This document shows, one piece after another, positions 7,753 through 13,688 of a stretch of 15,553 bases of DNA (position 1 is the first letter of the stretch; every line of letters starts with the position of its first letter). The position numbers and the translations under genes are program-made. Source of the stretch: an uncultured Actinomycetes bacterium (lineage in GTDB: Bacteria; Actinomycetota; Actinomycetes; Nanopelagicales; Nanopelagicaceae). A model generated the notes under the pieces. That model saw only the letters and a program-made list of their open reading frames with translations, was not told the origin of the DNA and searched no databases. The DNA lies in contig CAIXTG010000059.1 of the NCBI GenBank assembly GCA_903922325.1, forward strand, positions 1 to 15,553. Reading direction: 5' to 3'.

Positions 7753-8432
7753 CGAACAATTATGCGGCGAATCTCAACTGTTTGAACTGGGAAACCATCG
7801 CCGTTGTAGTAATACTTGCCGTCTTGGCCTTGCTTTGCAGCTCCAGCAGCTGCAATCGCGCGCAGGATATCTAAGCCGCTAGTGATGCGACCCCATACTG
7901 TGTAATAAGGATTTAGCGCTGAATCTTCATAAACAAAGAAAACCTGGCTGCCATTTGTATTCTTGCCTGAATTGGCCATGGCCAACGTGCCGGCTGGATA
8001 AGTAATGCTTTGACCCACAGGCAAGTTCTCATCAGGAATGCCGGTCCAAGGCTTGCGATTAAAGACTGGCCCACTTGATCCTGAAGCAGTTGGATCGCCA
8101 CATTGCAGCACGTAAAGACCTTGCGTTGTTAAGCGATGACAAAGAGTTGAGTTATAAAAGCCGCGACTAGCCAGAGTTGCTAGTGCAGTTAAAGTCTGTG
8201 GTGCTTTCGCGCCAACTGTTTCGACCACAATATTTCCGCAATTAGTTACAAAAGTGAATGTAGTTGGCAAAGATTTAGCTACGGTCTTTGGTTGCAAAAC
8301 CGAAGGTGATGCATGTGGTTTAGAAGTTGCTTTGCTACAAATCTTTACTGGCTCTTTAGTTGCTGCCGAAACTGAAGGCGTAAGTGAAGCTGCCAAAACA
8401 ATTACAGCGGCGATAACTAAAGTGCGTTTCAT
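7749..8432 (-). CDS. Exported cyclophilin-type peptidyl-prolyl cis-trans isomerase
   Basis: Cyclophilins speed proline isomerisation during protein folding. The 227-residue protein begins with a Sec-type signal (MKRT, a hydrophobic run at about 5-18, then SVSA with likely cleavage after Ala23). There is a linker to about residue 55, then a cyclophilin domain. Visible motifs are FYNSTLCHRLTTQG (His99-Arg100, matching the catalytic Arg of the FHR motif), LQCGDP, YPAGTLAMANSGKNTNGSQVFF (145-166) and the C-terminal VEIRRI strand. Relative to human CypA there are two extra residues after the catalytic Arg, as I recall from actinobacterial homologues, and the ligand-binding Trp near CypA 121 is not obvious. 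Cysteines at 32, 65, 98 and 111 could form disulfides outside the membrane (inference). There is no lipobox. The gene follows guaA after 28 nt but may have its own near-leaderless promoter. Confidence 0.9.
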   Translation of the reverse strand: MKRTLVIAAVIVLAASLTPSVSAATKEPVKICSKATSKPHASPSVLQPKTVAKSLPTTFTFVTNCGNIVVETVGAKAPQTLTALATLASRGFYNSTLCHRLTTQGLYVLQCGDPTASGSSGPVFNRKPWTGIPDENLPVGQSITYPAGTLAMANSGKNTNGSQVFFVYEDSALNPYYTVWGRITSGLDILRAIAAAGAAKQGQDGKYYYNGDGFPVQTVEIRRIIVR

Positions 8433-8441
8433 AATGGCTAA

Positions 8442-8447
8442 ATGATA
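8442..8447 (-). promoter_or_regulatory. Candidate -10 box of a near-leaderless promoter for the cyclophilin gene (TATCAT)
   Basis: In the 28-nt gap after guaA the minus strand reads TATCAT, then 9 nt, then the ATG at 8430-8432. Transcription would begin about 1-3 nt before the start codon. No Shine-Dalgarno is present, which suits a leaderless start. A -35 hexamer is not clear. Confidence 0.4.
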
Positions 8448-8460
8448 CCGATTGCTCGGA

Positions 8461-10005
8461 TTACTCCCACTCGATAGTTGCTGGGGGTTTGCTAGTAATA
8501 TCCAGAGTGACTCGATTAACTTCGCGCACTTCGTTGGTAATGCGAGTAGAAATCTTGGCTAGGACCTCATAAGGAACACGAGACCAGTCAGCCGTCATCG
8601 CATCTTCGCTCGAAACTGGGCGCAGCACGATTGGGTGGCCGTAAGTGCGGCCATCGCCCTGCACGCCAACGCTGCGCACATCTGCCAATAGAACTACCGG
8701 GCACTGCCAGATTTCGCGATCAAGGCCGGCGGCCTTTAACTCTTCGCGAGCGATGGCATCAGCTTCGCGCAATATTTCTAACCGTTCGGCAGTGACTTCA
8801 CCAATAATGCGAATGCCGAGGCCGGGGCCAGGGAAAGGTTGGCGCCAAATGATTGGTTCAGGTAAACCTAACTGCAAACCAACTTGGCGAACTTCATCTT
8901 TAAATAAAGTGCGTAATGGTTCGATTAACTTAAATTTAAGATCAGCTGGCAATCCGCCTACATTGTGATGTGACTTAATATTTGCCGTGCCCTCGCCGCC
9001 ACCAGACTCAACTACATCTGGGTAGAGCGTGCCCTGCACTAAGAATTCAACATCTCCCCCAGCTGCAATATCGCGCGCTGCTGCTTCGAAAGAACGAATA
9101 AATTCGCGACCAATAATTTTTCGCTTAGTCTCTGGGTCAGTTACACCAGCTAGCGCTGACAAGAATTGATCTTTGGCATCTATCACAACAAGAGATACGC
9201 CAGTTGCGGCCACAAAATCACGTTCGACTTGTTCAGATTCACCTTTACGTAACAAACCATGATCGACAAACACACAAGTTAATTGGTTTCCAACTGCTGC
9301 CTGAATAATCGCCGCAGCTACTGCTGAATCAACGCCGCCAGATAACCCGCAAATTACTCGCTTATCGCCGATGACTGCTTTCGCTTTAGCAATTTCGGTA
9401 GCAGCAATGTTTTCGGATGTCCAAGTAGGTTCGCAGCCCGCAATCTCAATCAACCAACGCTTGAAAATTACTTGGCCTTGTTCGGAATGCAGAACCTCTG
9501 GATGGAATTGAACACCAGCTAATTTTCCATCGCTACTTTCAAATGCGGCAATTGGGGTATCGGCAGTGACGGCGCAAATGGCGAAACCAGCTGGCGCTGT
9601 TGTAACTGCATCGCCATGGCTCATCCAGACGTTTTGTTTAGCTGGCAGCCCTGCAAATAATTTTGCACTGGTCGTAGCGGTTATTTCAGTGCGGCCGAAT
9701 TCGGACTTTCCAGTTTGGCTAACTACCCCGCCAAGTGCTGCGGCCATTGCTTGAAAACCGTAACAAATGCCGAATACTGGAATACCTAATTGCAGAATAC
9801 TTTCATCGAACTTTGGTGCACCCGGTGCATAAACGCTAGCTGGGCCGCCCGATAAAATAATTGCAGATGGCGCTTTTGCTGTTACTTCAGCAGCTGTAAT
9901 AGATGATGGAACGATCTCAGAGAAAACATTTGCTTCGCGAACTCGACGCGCAATTAATTGCGCATATTGCGCACCAAAATCAAGAACAAGGACTGGATTA
10001 GCCAC
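8461..10005 (-). CDS. guaA: GMP synthase (glutamine-hydrolysing)
   Basis: GuaA aminates XMP to GMP using ATP and glutamine, the final step of the guanine branch. The N-terminal class I amidotransferase domain has the nucleophile Cys81 in FGICYGFQAM and the His168/Glu170 pair in GVQFHPEVLHS. The ATP-pyrophosphatase domain has the P-loop SGGVDS (222-227), then GTLYPDVVESGG and KSHHNVGGLP. The dimerisation domain has PFPGPGLGIRIIGEV and ends ITSKPPATIEWE. The frame is open upstream to 10044, but the better start is the GTG at 10003-10005: it leads straight into the conserved VLVLDFGAQYAQLIARRV block and gives 514 residues. A GAGGT ribosome site lies 11 nt upstream. This start overlaps the guaB3 stop by 8 nt, whereas the longer frame would overlap by 47. 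The gene is third in a guaB-guaB3-guaA run. Confidence 0.96.
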   Translation of the reverse strand: MANPVLVLDFGAQYAQLIARRVREANVFSEIVPSSITAAEVTAKAPSAIILSGGPASVYAPGAPKFDESILQLGIPVFGICYGFQAMAAALGGVVSQTGKSEFGRTEITATTSAKLFAGLPAKQNVWMSHGDAVTTAPAGFAICAVTADTPIAAFESSDGKLAGVQFHPEVLHSEQGQVIFKRWLIEIAGCEPTWTSENIAATEIAKAKAVIGDKRVICGLSGGVDSAVAAAIIQAAVGNQLTCVFVDHGLLRKGESEQVERDFVAATGVSLVVIDAKDQFLSALAGVTDPETKRKIIGREFIRSFEAAARDIAAGGDVEFLVQGTLYPDVVESGGGEGTANIKSHHNVGGLPADLKFKLIEPLRTLFKDEVRQVGLQLGLPEPIIWRQPFPGPGLGIRIIGEVTAERLEILREADAIAREELKAAGLDREIWQCPVVLLADVRSVGVQGDGRTYGHPIVLRPVSSEDAMTADWSRVPYEVLAKISTRITNEVREVNRVTLDITSKPPATIEWE

Positions 10006-11110
10006 GGTTAATAAGTACCTCGACGCGCTGGAATTCCTTGACATCGGAATATCCGCAAGTAGCCATTGCGCGGCGAAGAGCGCCGAATAAGTTCATGGAA
10101 CCATCGGAAGTGCTAGATGGTCCGAGCAAAATTTCTTCGAGTGTGCCAACAGTGCCAACTGCAACGCGTTCGCCACGAGGAAGTACTGCGTGATGTGCTT
10201 CAGAACCCCAGTGCCAACCTAATCCAGGAGCTTCTGTGGCTTTTGCTAATGGAGAGCCCATCATTACGGCATCGGCACCCATTGCAATTGCTTTTGCGAT
10301 ATCACCGCTGCGACCAACGCCACCATCAGCAATAACATGCACATAACGGCCACCAGATTCATCGAGATATTCGCGACGAGCTGAAGCAACTTCAGCAACA
10401 GCAGATGCCATCGGAACTTGAATTCCTAAAACTTTGCGAGTGGTGTGTGCTGCGCCGCCACCGAAACCAACTAGAACTCCTGCTGCACCTGCGCGCATTA
10501 AGTGAAGTGCACCTGTTGCAGTTGCAACGCCGCCAACAATTACTGGCACGTCGAGTTCGTAAATAAATTTCTTCAAGTTAAGCGCATCGTCGCGAGTAGC
10601 AACGTGCTCGGCACTCACGGTTGTTCCGCGGATAACGAAAATATCAACCCCAGCATCGACCACAGTTTTATGTAACTCGGCTGTACGTTGTGGTGAAAGC
10701 GATGCCGCAACAGTTACGCCAGCTTCGCGAATTTGCTTGATGCGTTCTTTGATCAGCGCTGGCTGAATTGGGGCGCTATAAAGTTCTTGCATACGACGAG
10801 TCGCCTGCGCATCGGGCATCGAAGCAATTTCGCCAAGTTGGATGCGGGGATCTTCATAGCGAGTCCAGAGGCCTTCGAGGTTTAGAACACCGAGGCCGCC
10901 TAATTTGCCGATCGCAATTGCAGTTTGTGGCGAGACCACTGAATCCATTGGAGCTGCCAACATGGGCAAATCAAATTTATAAGCATCGATCTGCCATGCC
11001 GTTGAAACATCTTCGGGGTCGCGAGTACGGCGTGATGGCACAATCGCAATATCGTCAAAGGAGTAGGCCTGGCGAGCGCGCTTGCCGGGTGCAATTTCAA
11101 TCTCGAACAT
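9998..11110 (-). CDS. guaB3: GuaB3-type IMP dehydrogenase family protein lacking the catalytic cysteine
   Basis: This TIM-barrel paralogue of IMP dehydrogenase is characteristic of actinobacteria (Rv3410c in M. tuberculosis). The 370-residue protein has the GuaB3-style N-terminus (YSFDDIAIVPSRRTRDPEDVSTAW, then GGLGVLNLEGLW), the phosphate-binding IADGGVGRSGD (260-270) and AVMMGSPLA (281-289). It has no CBS domains. The loop that reads GPGSICTTR in true IMP dehydrogenases reads GGGAAHTTR here (217-225), putting His222 in place of the catalytic Cys. My recollection is that M. tuberculosis GuaB3 lacks measurable IMP dehydrogenase activity, so its function is unsettled and may be regulatory. It starts 10 nt after guaB, with AGGG overlapping the guaB stop codon as a probable ribosome site, and its end overlaps the guaA start. 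It is not a GMP reductase by any motif I can see. Confidence 0.92.
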   Translation of the reverse strand: MFEIEIAPGKRARQAYSFDDIAIVPSRRTRDPEDVSTAWQIDAYKFDLPMLAAPMDSVVSPQTAIAIGKLGGLGVLNLEGLWTRYEDPRIQLGEIASMPDAQATRRMQELYSAPIQPALIKERIKQIREAGVTVAASLSPQRTAELHKTVVDAGVDIFVIRGTTVSAEHVATRDDALNLKKFIYELDVPVIVGGVATATGALHLMRAGAAGVLVGFGGGAAHTTRKVLGIQVPMASAVAEVASARREYLDESGGRYVHVIADGGVGRSGDIAKAIAMGADAVMMGSPLAKATEAPGLGWHWGSEAHHAVLPRGERVAVGTVGTLEEILLGPSSTSDGSMNLFGALRRAMATCGYSDVKEFQRVEVLINRG

Positions 11111-11120
11111 TTATTTAGCC

Positions 11121-12230
11121 CTAGCCTTTCTTCGCATAATTAGGGGCATCTGCCACGTGTAATACATCGTGCGGATGGCTCTCTTGCAGGCCAGCTGCGG
11201 TAATTTGAATTAAGCGACCATCGCGTCGCAAAGTATTGATATCTGGTGCACCGGCGTATCCCATGCCAGAACGCAGGCCACCAACTAATTGATGAACTAC
11301 TTCGGCCACGGTGCCACGGTATAAAACTTTTCCTTCGATGCCTTCGGGAACTAATTTATCTTCGGATAAAACATCATCCTGCATATAGCGATCTTTAGAA
11401 TAAGACTTCTGTTCACCGCGTGATTGCATCGCGCCGAGTGAACCCATTCCGCGATAGCCCTTGTATTTGCGGCCATCAATTTCAATTAGTTCGCCCGGTG
11501 ATTCTTCGCAGCCCGCAAGTAACGAACCGAGCATTACCGAATTTGCACCAGCAACTAGGGCTTTAACAATGTCGCCTGAATATTGCAGACCACCATCGGC
11601 GATCAAAGGAATACCTGCTTTGCCACAAGCTTTGGCAGCTTCCATGATGGCGGTAATTTGAGGAACTCCAACACCGGCCACAATGCGTGTGGTGCAAATT
11701 GAACCTGGACCAACTCCAACTTTTACGGCATCGGCGCCAGCATTAATTAAAGCTTGGGCACCTGCACGAGTTGCCACATTGCCACCAATGATTTCGGTAG
11801 TTGGCGAAAATTTCTTAATGCGAGCAATTGCATCGAGTACTGCGCGATGATGGCCGTGCGCCGTATCAACTACAACTACATCAACGCCAGCTTCGATTAG
11901 CGCCTGCGCGCGAGCAAATCCATCGTCACCAACACCAACAGCAGCGCCAACCATGCCCACGTTCTTAACTAATTTAACGTGAGTTACTTGTTCGGCGATC
12001 GGCAAATTACGATGAATGATGCCAATGCCACCAGCTTTAGCCATTGCGATTGCGAGTTGTGACTCAGTAACGGTATCCATCGCTGAGGAAATCAACGGAA
12101 CTGCCAACGTTATATTTTGAGTTAACTGAGTTGAAGTTTCGACTTCAGATGGCACAACTTCAGAAGCATCTGGCAATAAGAGCACGTCGTCATAGGTAAG
12201 GCCCATCATTGCGATCTTGTCATCGCTCAT
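11121..12230 (-). CDS. guaB: IMP dehydrogenase GuaB without CBS (Bateman) domains
   Basis: IMP dehydrogenase oxidises IMP to XMP with NAD+, the committed step to guanine nucleotides. The protein keeps all catalytic features: TYDDVLLLP (12-20), SAMDTVTE (49-56), GGNVAT (149-154), the active-site loop GVGPGSICTTR with Cys179, ADGGLQYSGD (211-220), GYRGMGSLGAM (258-268), and the flap with Arg281-Tyr282 and KLVPEGIEG. It has 369 residues instead of about 490-500. The sequence passes directly from IHRNLPIAEQVTHVKLVKN (residue 90) to VGMVGAAVGVGDDG, where other bacteria insert two CBS motifs. The frame is intact, so this is a clean domain loss. The start is the ATG at 12228-12230, fixed by a strong ribosome site; the frame extends 10 codons upstream without conservation. 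Loss of the Bateman module should remove allosteric ATP/GTP control (inference). Confidence 0.95.
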   Translation of the reverse strand: MSDDKIAMMGLTYDDVLLLPDASEVVPSEVETSTQLTQNITLAVPLISSAMDTVTESQLAIAMAKAGGIGIIHRNLPIAEQVTHVKLVKNVGMVGAAVGVGDDGFARAQALIEAGVDVVVVDTAHGHHRAVLDAIARIKKFSPTTEIIGGNVATRAGAQALINAGADAVKVGVGPGSICTTRIVAGVGVPQITAIMEAAKACGKAGIPLIADGGLQYSGDIVKALVAGANSVMLGSLLAGCEESPGELIEIDGRKYKGYRGMGSLGAMQSRGEQKSYSKDRYMQDDVLSEDKLVPEGIEGKVLYRGTVAEVVHQLVGGLRSGMGYAGAPDINTLRRDGRLIQITAAGLQESHPHDVLHVADAPNYAKKG

Positions 12231-12235
12231 TTCGG

Positions 12236-12244
12236 CCTCCCCTT
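12236..12244 (-). promoter_or_regulatory. Strong ribosome binding site deciding the guaB start
   Basis: The minus strand reads AAGGGGAGG, then CCGAA, then the ATG at 12228-12230. An upstream in-frame ATG at 12258-12260 would place this site inside the coding region, so the downstream start is preferred. Confidence 0.8.
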
Positions 12245-12260
12245 CAATCGATAAGGCCAA

Positions 12261-12266
12261 AGTCTA
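12261..12266 (-). promoter_or_regulatory. Candidate -10 box upstream of guaB (TAGACT)
   Basis: The 45-nt gap between the regulator stop and guaB contains TAGACT, the same hexamer seen before pcrA. It predicts a start near 12254 and a leader of about 24 nt holding the strong ribosome site. No matching -35 is evident, so this is tentative. Confidence 0.3.
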
Positions 12267-12275
12267 ACGGCTCTT

Positions 12276-13151
12276 TTAGGCTCCGATTGCCTGCGTAATT
12301 TCCTCACATGCACGCTGTAAATCAGCAGCAACAGTGACTTCGCTACATTGTTTTGGATTCCAGCCCGGCCCACCCAGAATAATTTTGGGAGCAGGGCGCA
12401 CTGCAGGTAATTCTTCGAAGAATCTTGGGTCACCATTTTCGGATAACTGCGCCCACAAAAATAGTGCTGGTGGCGCAGTCTTATTAATGATTCCGCAGAG
12501 CGCAGCAAGCGGGGTGCGAGCACCTAAGAAATTACTCGAAATCTCGCGCTCAGCTAGAGCTGCAGCAAGTGCATGTAGAGCTAGCGAATGAAGTTCTTCG
12601 CCCACGCATGCTAGTAGAACTGGTCGAGCATTCACCGCTTCAAATTCTTCTGGCACTGCTTCGCGTAGAACTGATTTTATTAACTCAGTCAATAAATGTT
12701 CGACCTCAATGCCTTCGCCAGTTCTTTCCCAACTATTTCCAACATTGATTAGGACCGGCACGATTACGTTCTGCCAGCAGTTAATTACGCCATTTTTCAT
12801 CAATTCTTGGCGCAACGCTTGTAGAACAAATTCGCGATCTAGTGATTCGGCTGCGCGACAAATGCTTGCCACCAATTCTTCAGCAACCACGATTTCGGTC
12901 ACTAGTTCTGGAATGGAAACTTCACCATTATGTGCTTTTGCTCTTTGTGCAGCATCACTTGGCGCCACACCAGTTGTAATCAACCGGCGCATCATTACTA
13001 ATCTGGCTACATCTGCCCGCGAATATCGGCGATGACTGCCTTCAACATGTTCGCTCGGCCCTAAGCCATATCGGCGATCCCAGGTCCGTAGAGTCGCCGG
13101 GGCCACGCCGATTTGGCGGGCTAGAGCAGCTACGGTCAGGGGTTGATCCAT
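12276..13151 (-). CDS. MerR-family regulator with B12-binding (CarH/LitR-like) sensor domain
   Basis: The protein has 291 residues from the ATG at 13149-13151. Residues about 4-70 form a MerR winged-helix domain (LTVAALARQIGVAPATLRTWDRRYG, then SHRRYSRADVARL). A helical bundle follows (about 85-165) containing the Wx9EH motif: Trp141, Glu151, His152. In CarH-type photoreceptors this motif caps the upper face of adenosylcobalamin. A Rossmann-like domain follows with EELHSLA (186-191 covers E-L-H-S-L-A), where His188 matches the lower cobalt ligand, and ILGGPGW (Gly260-Gly261). Two departures are visible: Ala191 for the usual Gly of ExHxxG, and Trp233 where CarH has the Ser of its SxL motif. 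It is probably a light- or cobalamin-responsive repressor; whether it still binds B12 is inference. Alternative starts (GTG at 13185-13187, TTG at 13242-13244) would add up to 31 non-conserved residues. It diverges from whiB3 and precedes guaB by 45 nt. Confidence 0.85.
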   Translation of the reverse strand: MDQPLTVAALARQIGVAPATLRTWDRRYGLGPSEHVEGSHRRYSRADVARLVMMRRLITTGVAPSDAAQRAKAHNGEVSIPELVTEIVVAEELVASICRAAESLDREFVLQALRQELMKNGVINCWQNVIVPVLINVGNSWERTGEGIEVEHLLTELIKSVLREAVPEEFEAVNARPVLLACVGEELHSLALHALAAALAEREISSNFLGARTPLAALCGIINKTAPPALFLWAQLSENGDPRFFEELPAVRPAPKIILGGPGWNPKQCSEVTVAADLQRACEEITQAIGA

Positions 13152-13152
13152 G

Positions 13153-13166
13153 CCCCAATCTTGGGG
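13153..13166. repeat. Perfect inverted repeat directly before the MerR/B12 regulator start
   Basis: CCCCAATCTTGGGG has two 6-bp arms around TC and ends one base before the regulator ATG. It could be an autoregulatory operator, or an RNA hairpin hiding the weak G-rich ribosome site. On the minus strand it includes CCCAAGATT, which recurs on the plus strand at 13214-13222. Confidence 0.5.
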
Positions 13167-13183
13167 GGTAGGTGAGATTCGTG

Positions 13184-13209
13184 CCACCCGAGCACGCTTA
13201 AAAGGGTGG
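13184..13209. repeat. Inverted repeat CCACCC / GGGTGG in the whiB3-regulator control region
   Basis: CCACCC at 13184-13189 and GGGTGG at 13204-13209 are perfect 6-bp arms around 14 nt. They lie between the two copies of the 9-bp motif. A regulatory role is possible but unproven; the arms are short. Confidence 0.3.
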
Positions 13210-13213
13210 TTTT

Positions 13214-13222
13214 CCCAAGATT
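13214..13222 (+). repeat. Second copy of the 9-bp motif CCCAAGATT
   Basis: CCCAAGATT here is the exact reverse complement of AATCTTGGG at 13157-13165, so the divergent region holds two oppositely oriented copies with 48 nt between them. This copy ends 14 nt before the whiB3 -35 box, a plausible place for an operator or activator site. Confidence 0.4.
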
Positions 13223-13236
13223 CTTCCCTCAAATAC

Positions 13237-13265
13237 TTGAACAACTTATGAAGCGATTGTATGGT
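13237..13265 (+). promoter_or_regulatory. Sigma-A-type promoter of whiB3 (TTGAAC, 17 nt, TATGGT)
   Basis: A -35 hexamer TTGAAC (13237-13242), an exact 17-nt spacer and a -10 hexamer TATGGT (13260-13265) predict a start near 13272. The resulting leader of about 28 nt ends with the strong whiB3 ribosome site. On the opposite strand TACAAT (13256-13261) overlaps this -10 and might serve the regulator gene. Confidence 0.65.
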
Positions 13266-13290
13266 TCACTCCTTAAGCAAAGACCCGTTT

Positions 13291-13296
13291 GGAGGA
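13291..13296 (+). promoter_or_regulatory. Ribosome binding site deciding the whiB3 start
   Basis: GGAGGA lies 3 nt before the ATG at 13300 (GGAGG with a 4-nt gap). It favours this start over an in-frame ATG at 13261, which falls inside the predicted -10 box. Confidence 0.75.
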
Positions 13297-13299
13297 GCC

Positions 13300-13602
13300 A
13301 TGAGCGAAATTTCTCGACTTCCGAAACCAGTTGTTGAAAACTGGGATTGGCAGCAAAGCGGAGCCTGCCAAGAATTACCAAGTGAGATGTTCTTTCATCC
13401 AGATGGTGAACGCGGACCTCGTCGCCGAAATCGCGAGAACGCTGCCAAAGCAATTTGCAGCAGTTGCCCAGTGATTGAGGCCTGTCGTAAGCACGCGCTT
13501 GCAGTTCAAGAACCTTATGGAATCTGGGGCGGTCTCTCAGAAGATGATCGCGTCGCAATTCTAGAACGTGCCGGCGCACTTCCACTTTCAACAGCAAGCT
13601 AA
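13300..13602 (+). CDS. whiB3: WhiB-family Fe-S transcriptional regulator, WhiB3/WhiD type
   Basis: WhiB proteins hold a 4Fe-4S cluster sensitive to oxygen and nitric oxide, bind the primary sigma factor, and regulate redox, developmental or virulence genes; they occur in actinobacteria and their phages. This 100-residue protein has the four cluster cysteines Cys23, Cys53, Cys56 and Cys62 (Cx29Cx2Cx5C) and the turn motif GIWGG (74-78). NWDWQQSGACQ, MFFHPDGERGP and CPVIEACRKHALAVQEPYG closely resemble M. tuberculosis WhiB3 and Streptomyces WhiD as I recall them, and not WhiB1, WhiB2 or WhiB4. It is short at the C-terminus (ending STAS), without the basic tail of some WhiB proteins. Its location convergent with groES-groEL also matches whiB3 (Rv3416) beside groEL1 (Rv3417c). 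It has its own promoter and ends before a strong terminator. Confidence 0.94.
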   Translation: MSEISRLPKPVVENWDWQQSGACQELPSEMFFHPDGERGPRRRNRENAAKAICSSCPVIEACRKHALAVQEPYGIWGGLSEDDRVAILERAGALPLSTAS

Positions 13603-13621
13603 AGAATTTATATCCTCCTTA

Positions 13622-13665
13622 AGAAATAAAAAACCCGCCGGATATCCGGCGGGTTTTTTATTTCT
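13622..13665. terminator. Bidirectional Rho-independent terminator, 44-bp perfect palindrome
   Basis: Each arm has 22 bases and matches perfectly around the centre GAT|ATC at 13643/13644. The GC core CCCGCCGG/CCGGCGGG is flanked by A6 on one side and T6 on the other. Read either way it gives a strong hairpin followed by a U-tract. It lies 19 nt after the whiB3 stop and 23 nt from the groEL stop, so it can end both convergent transcripts. Confidence 0.93.
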
Positions 13666-13688
13666 AATTATTACTAGTTCCAGACCTT

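Noticed and set aside
8448..8459. Small hairpin between guaA and the cyclophilin gene: 4-bp stem CCGA/TCGG with a GCAA loop on the minus strand.
   Set aside because: The stem is too short and there is no U-tract, so it is not a terminator. It more likely arises by chance next to the TATCAT promoter box.
10006..10044. Longer guaA starting at the ATG at 10042-10044.
   Set aside because: It would overlap guaB3 by 47 nt and add 13 non-conserved residues. The GTG at 10003-10005 starts at the conserved block and has a ribosome site.
9998..11110. Possibility that the second IMP dehydrogenase-like gene is a GMP reductase.
   Set aside because: GMP reductase keeps the catalytic Cys in the same loop, while this protein has His there and an N-terminus typical of GuaB3.
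13152..13244. N-terminal extension of the MerR/B12 regulator starting at a TTG (13242-13244).
   Set aside because: The extra 31 residues resemble nothing in the family and run through the inverted repeats of the control region. The MerR fold begins right after the ATG at 13149-13151.
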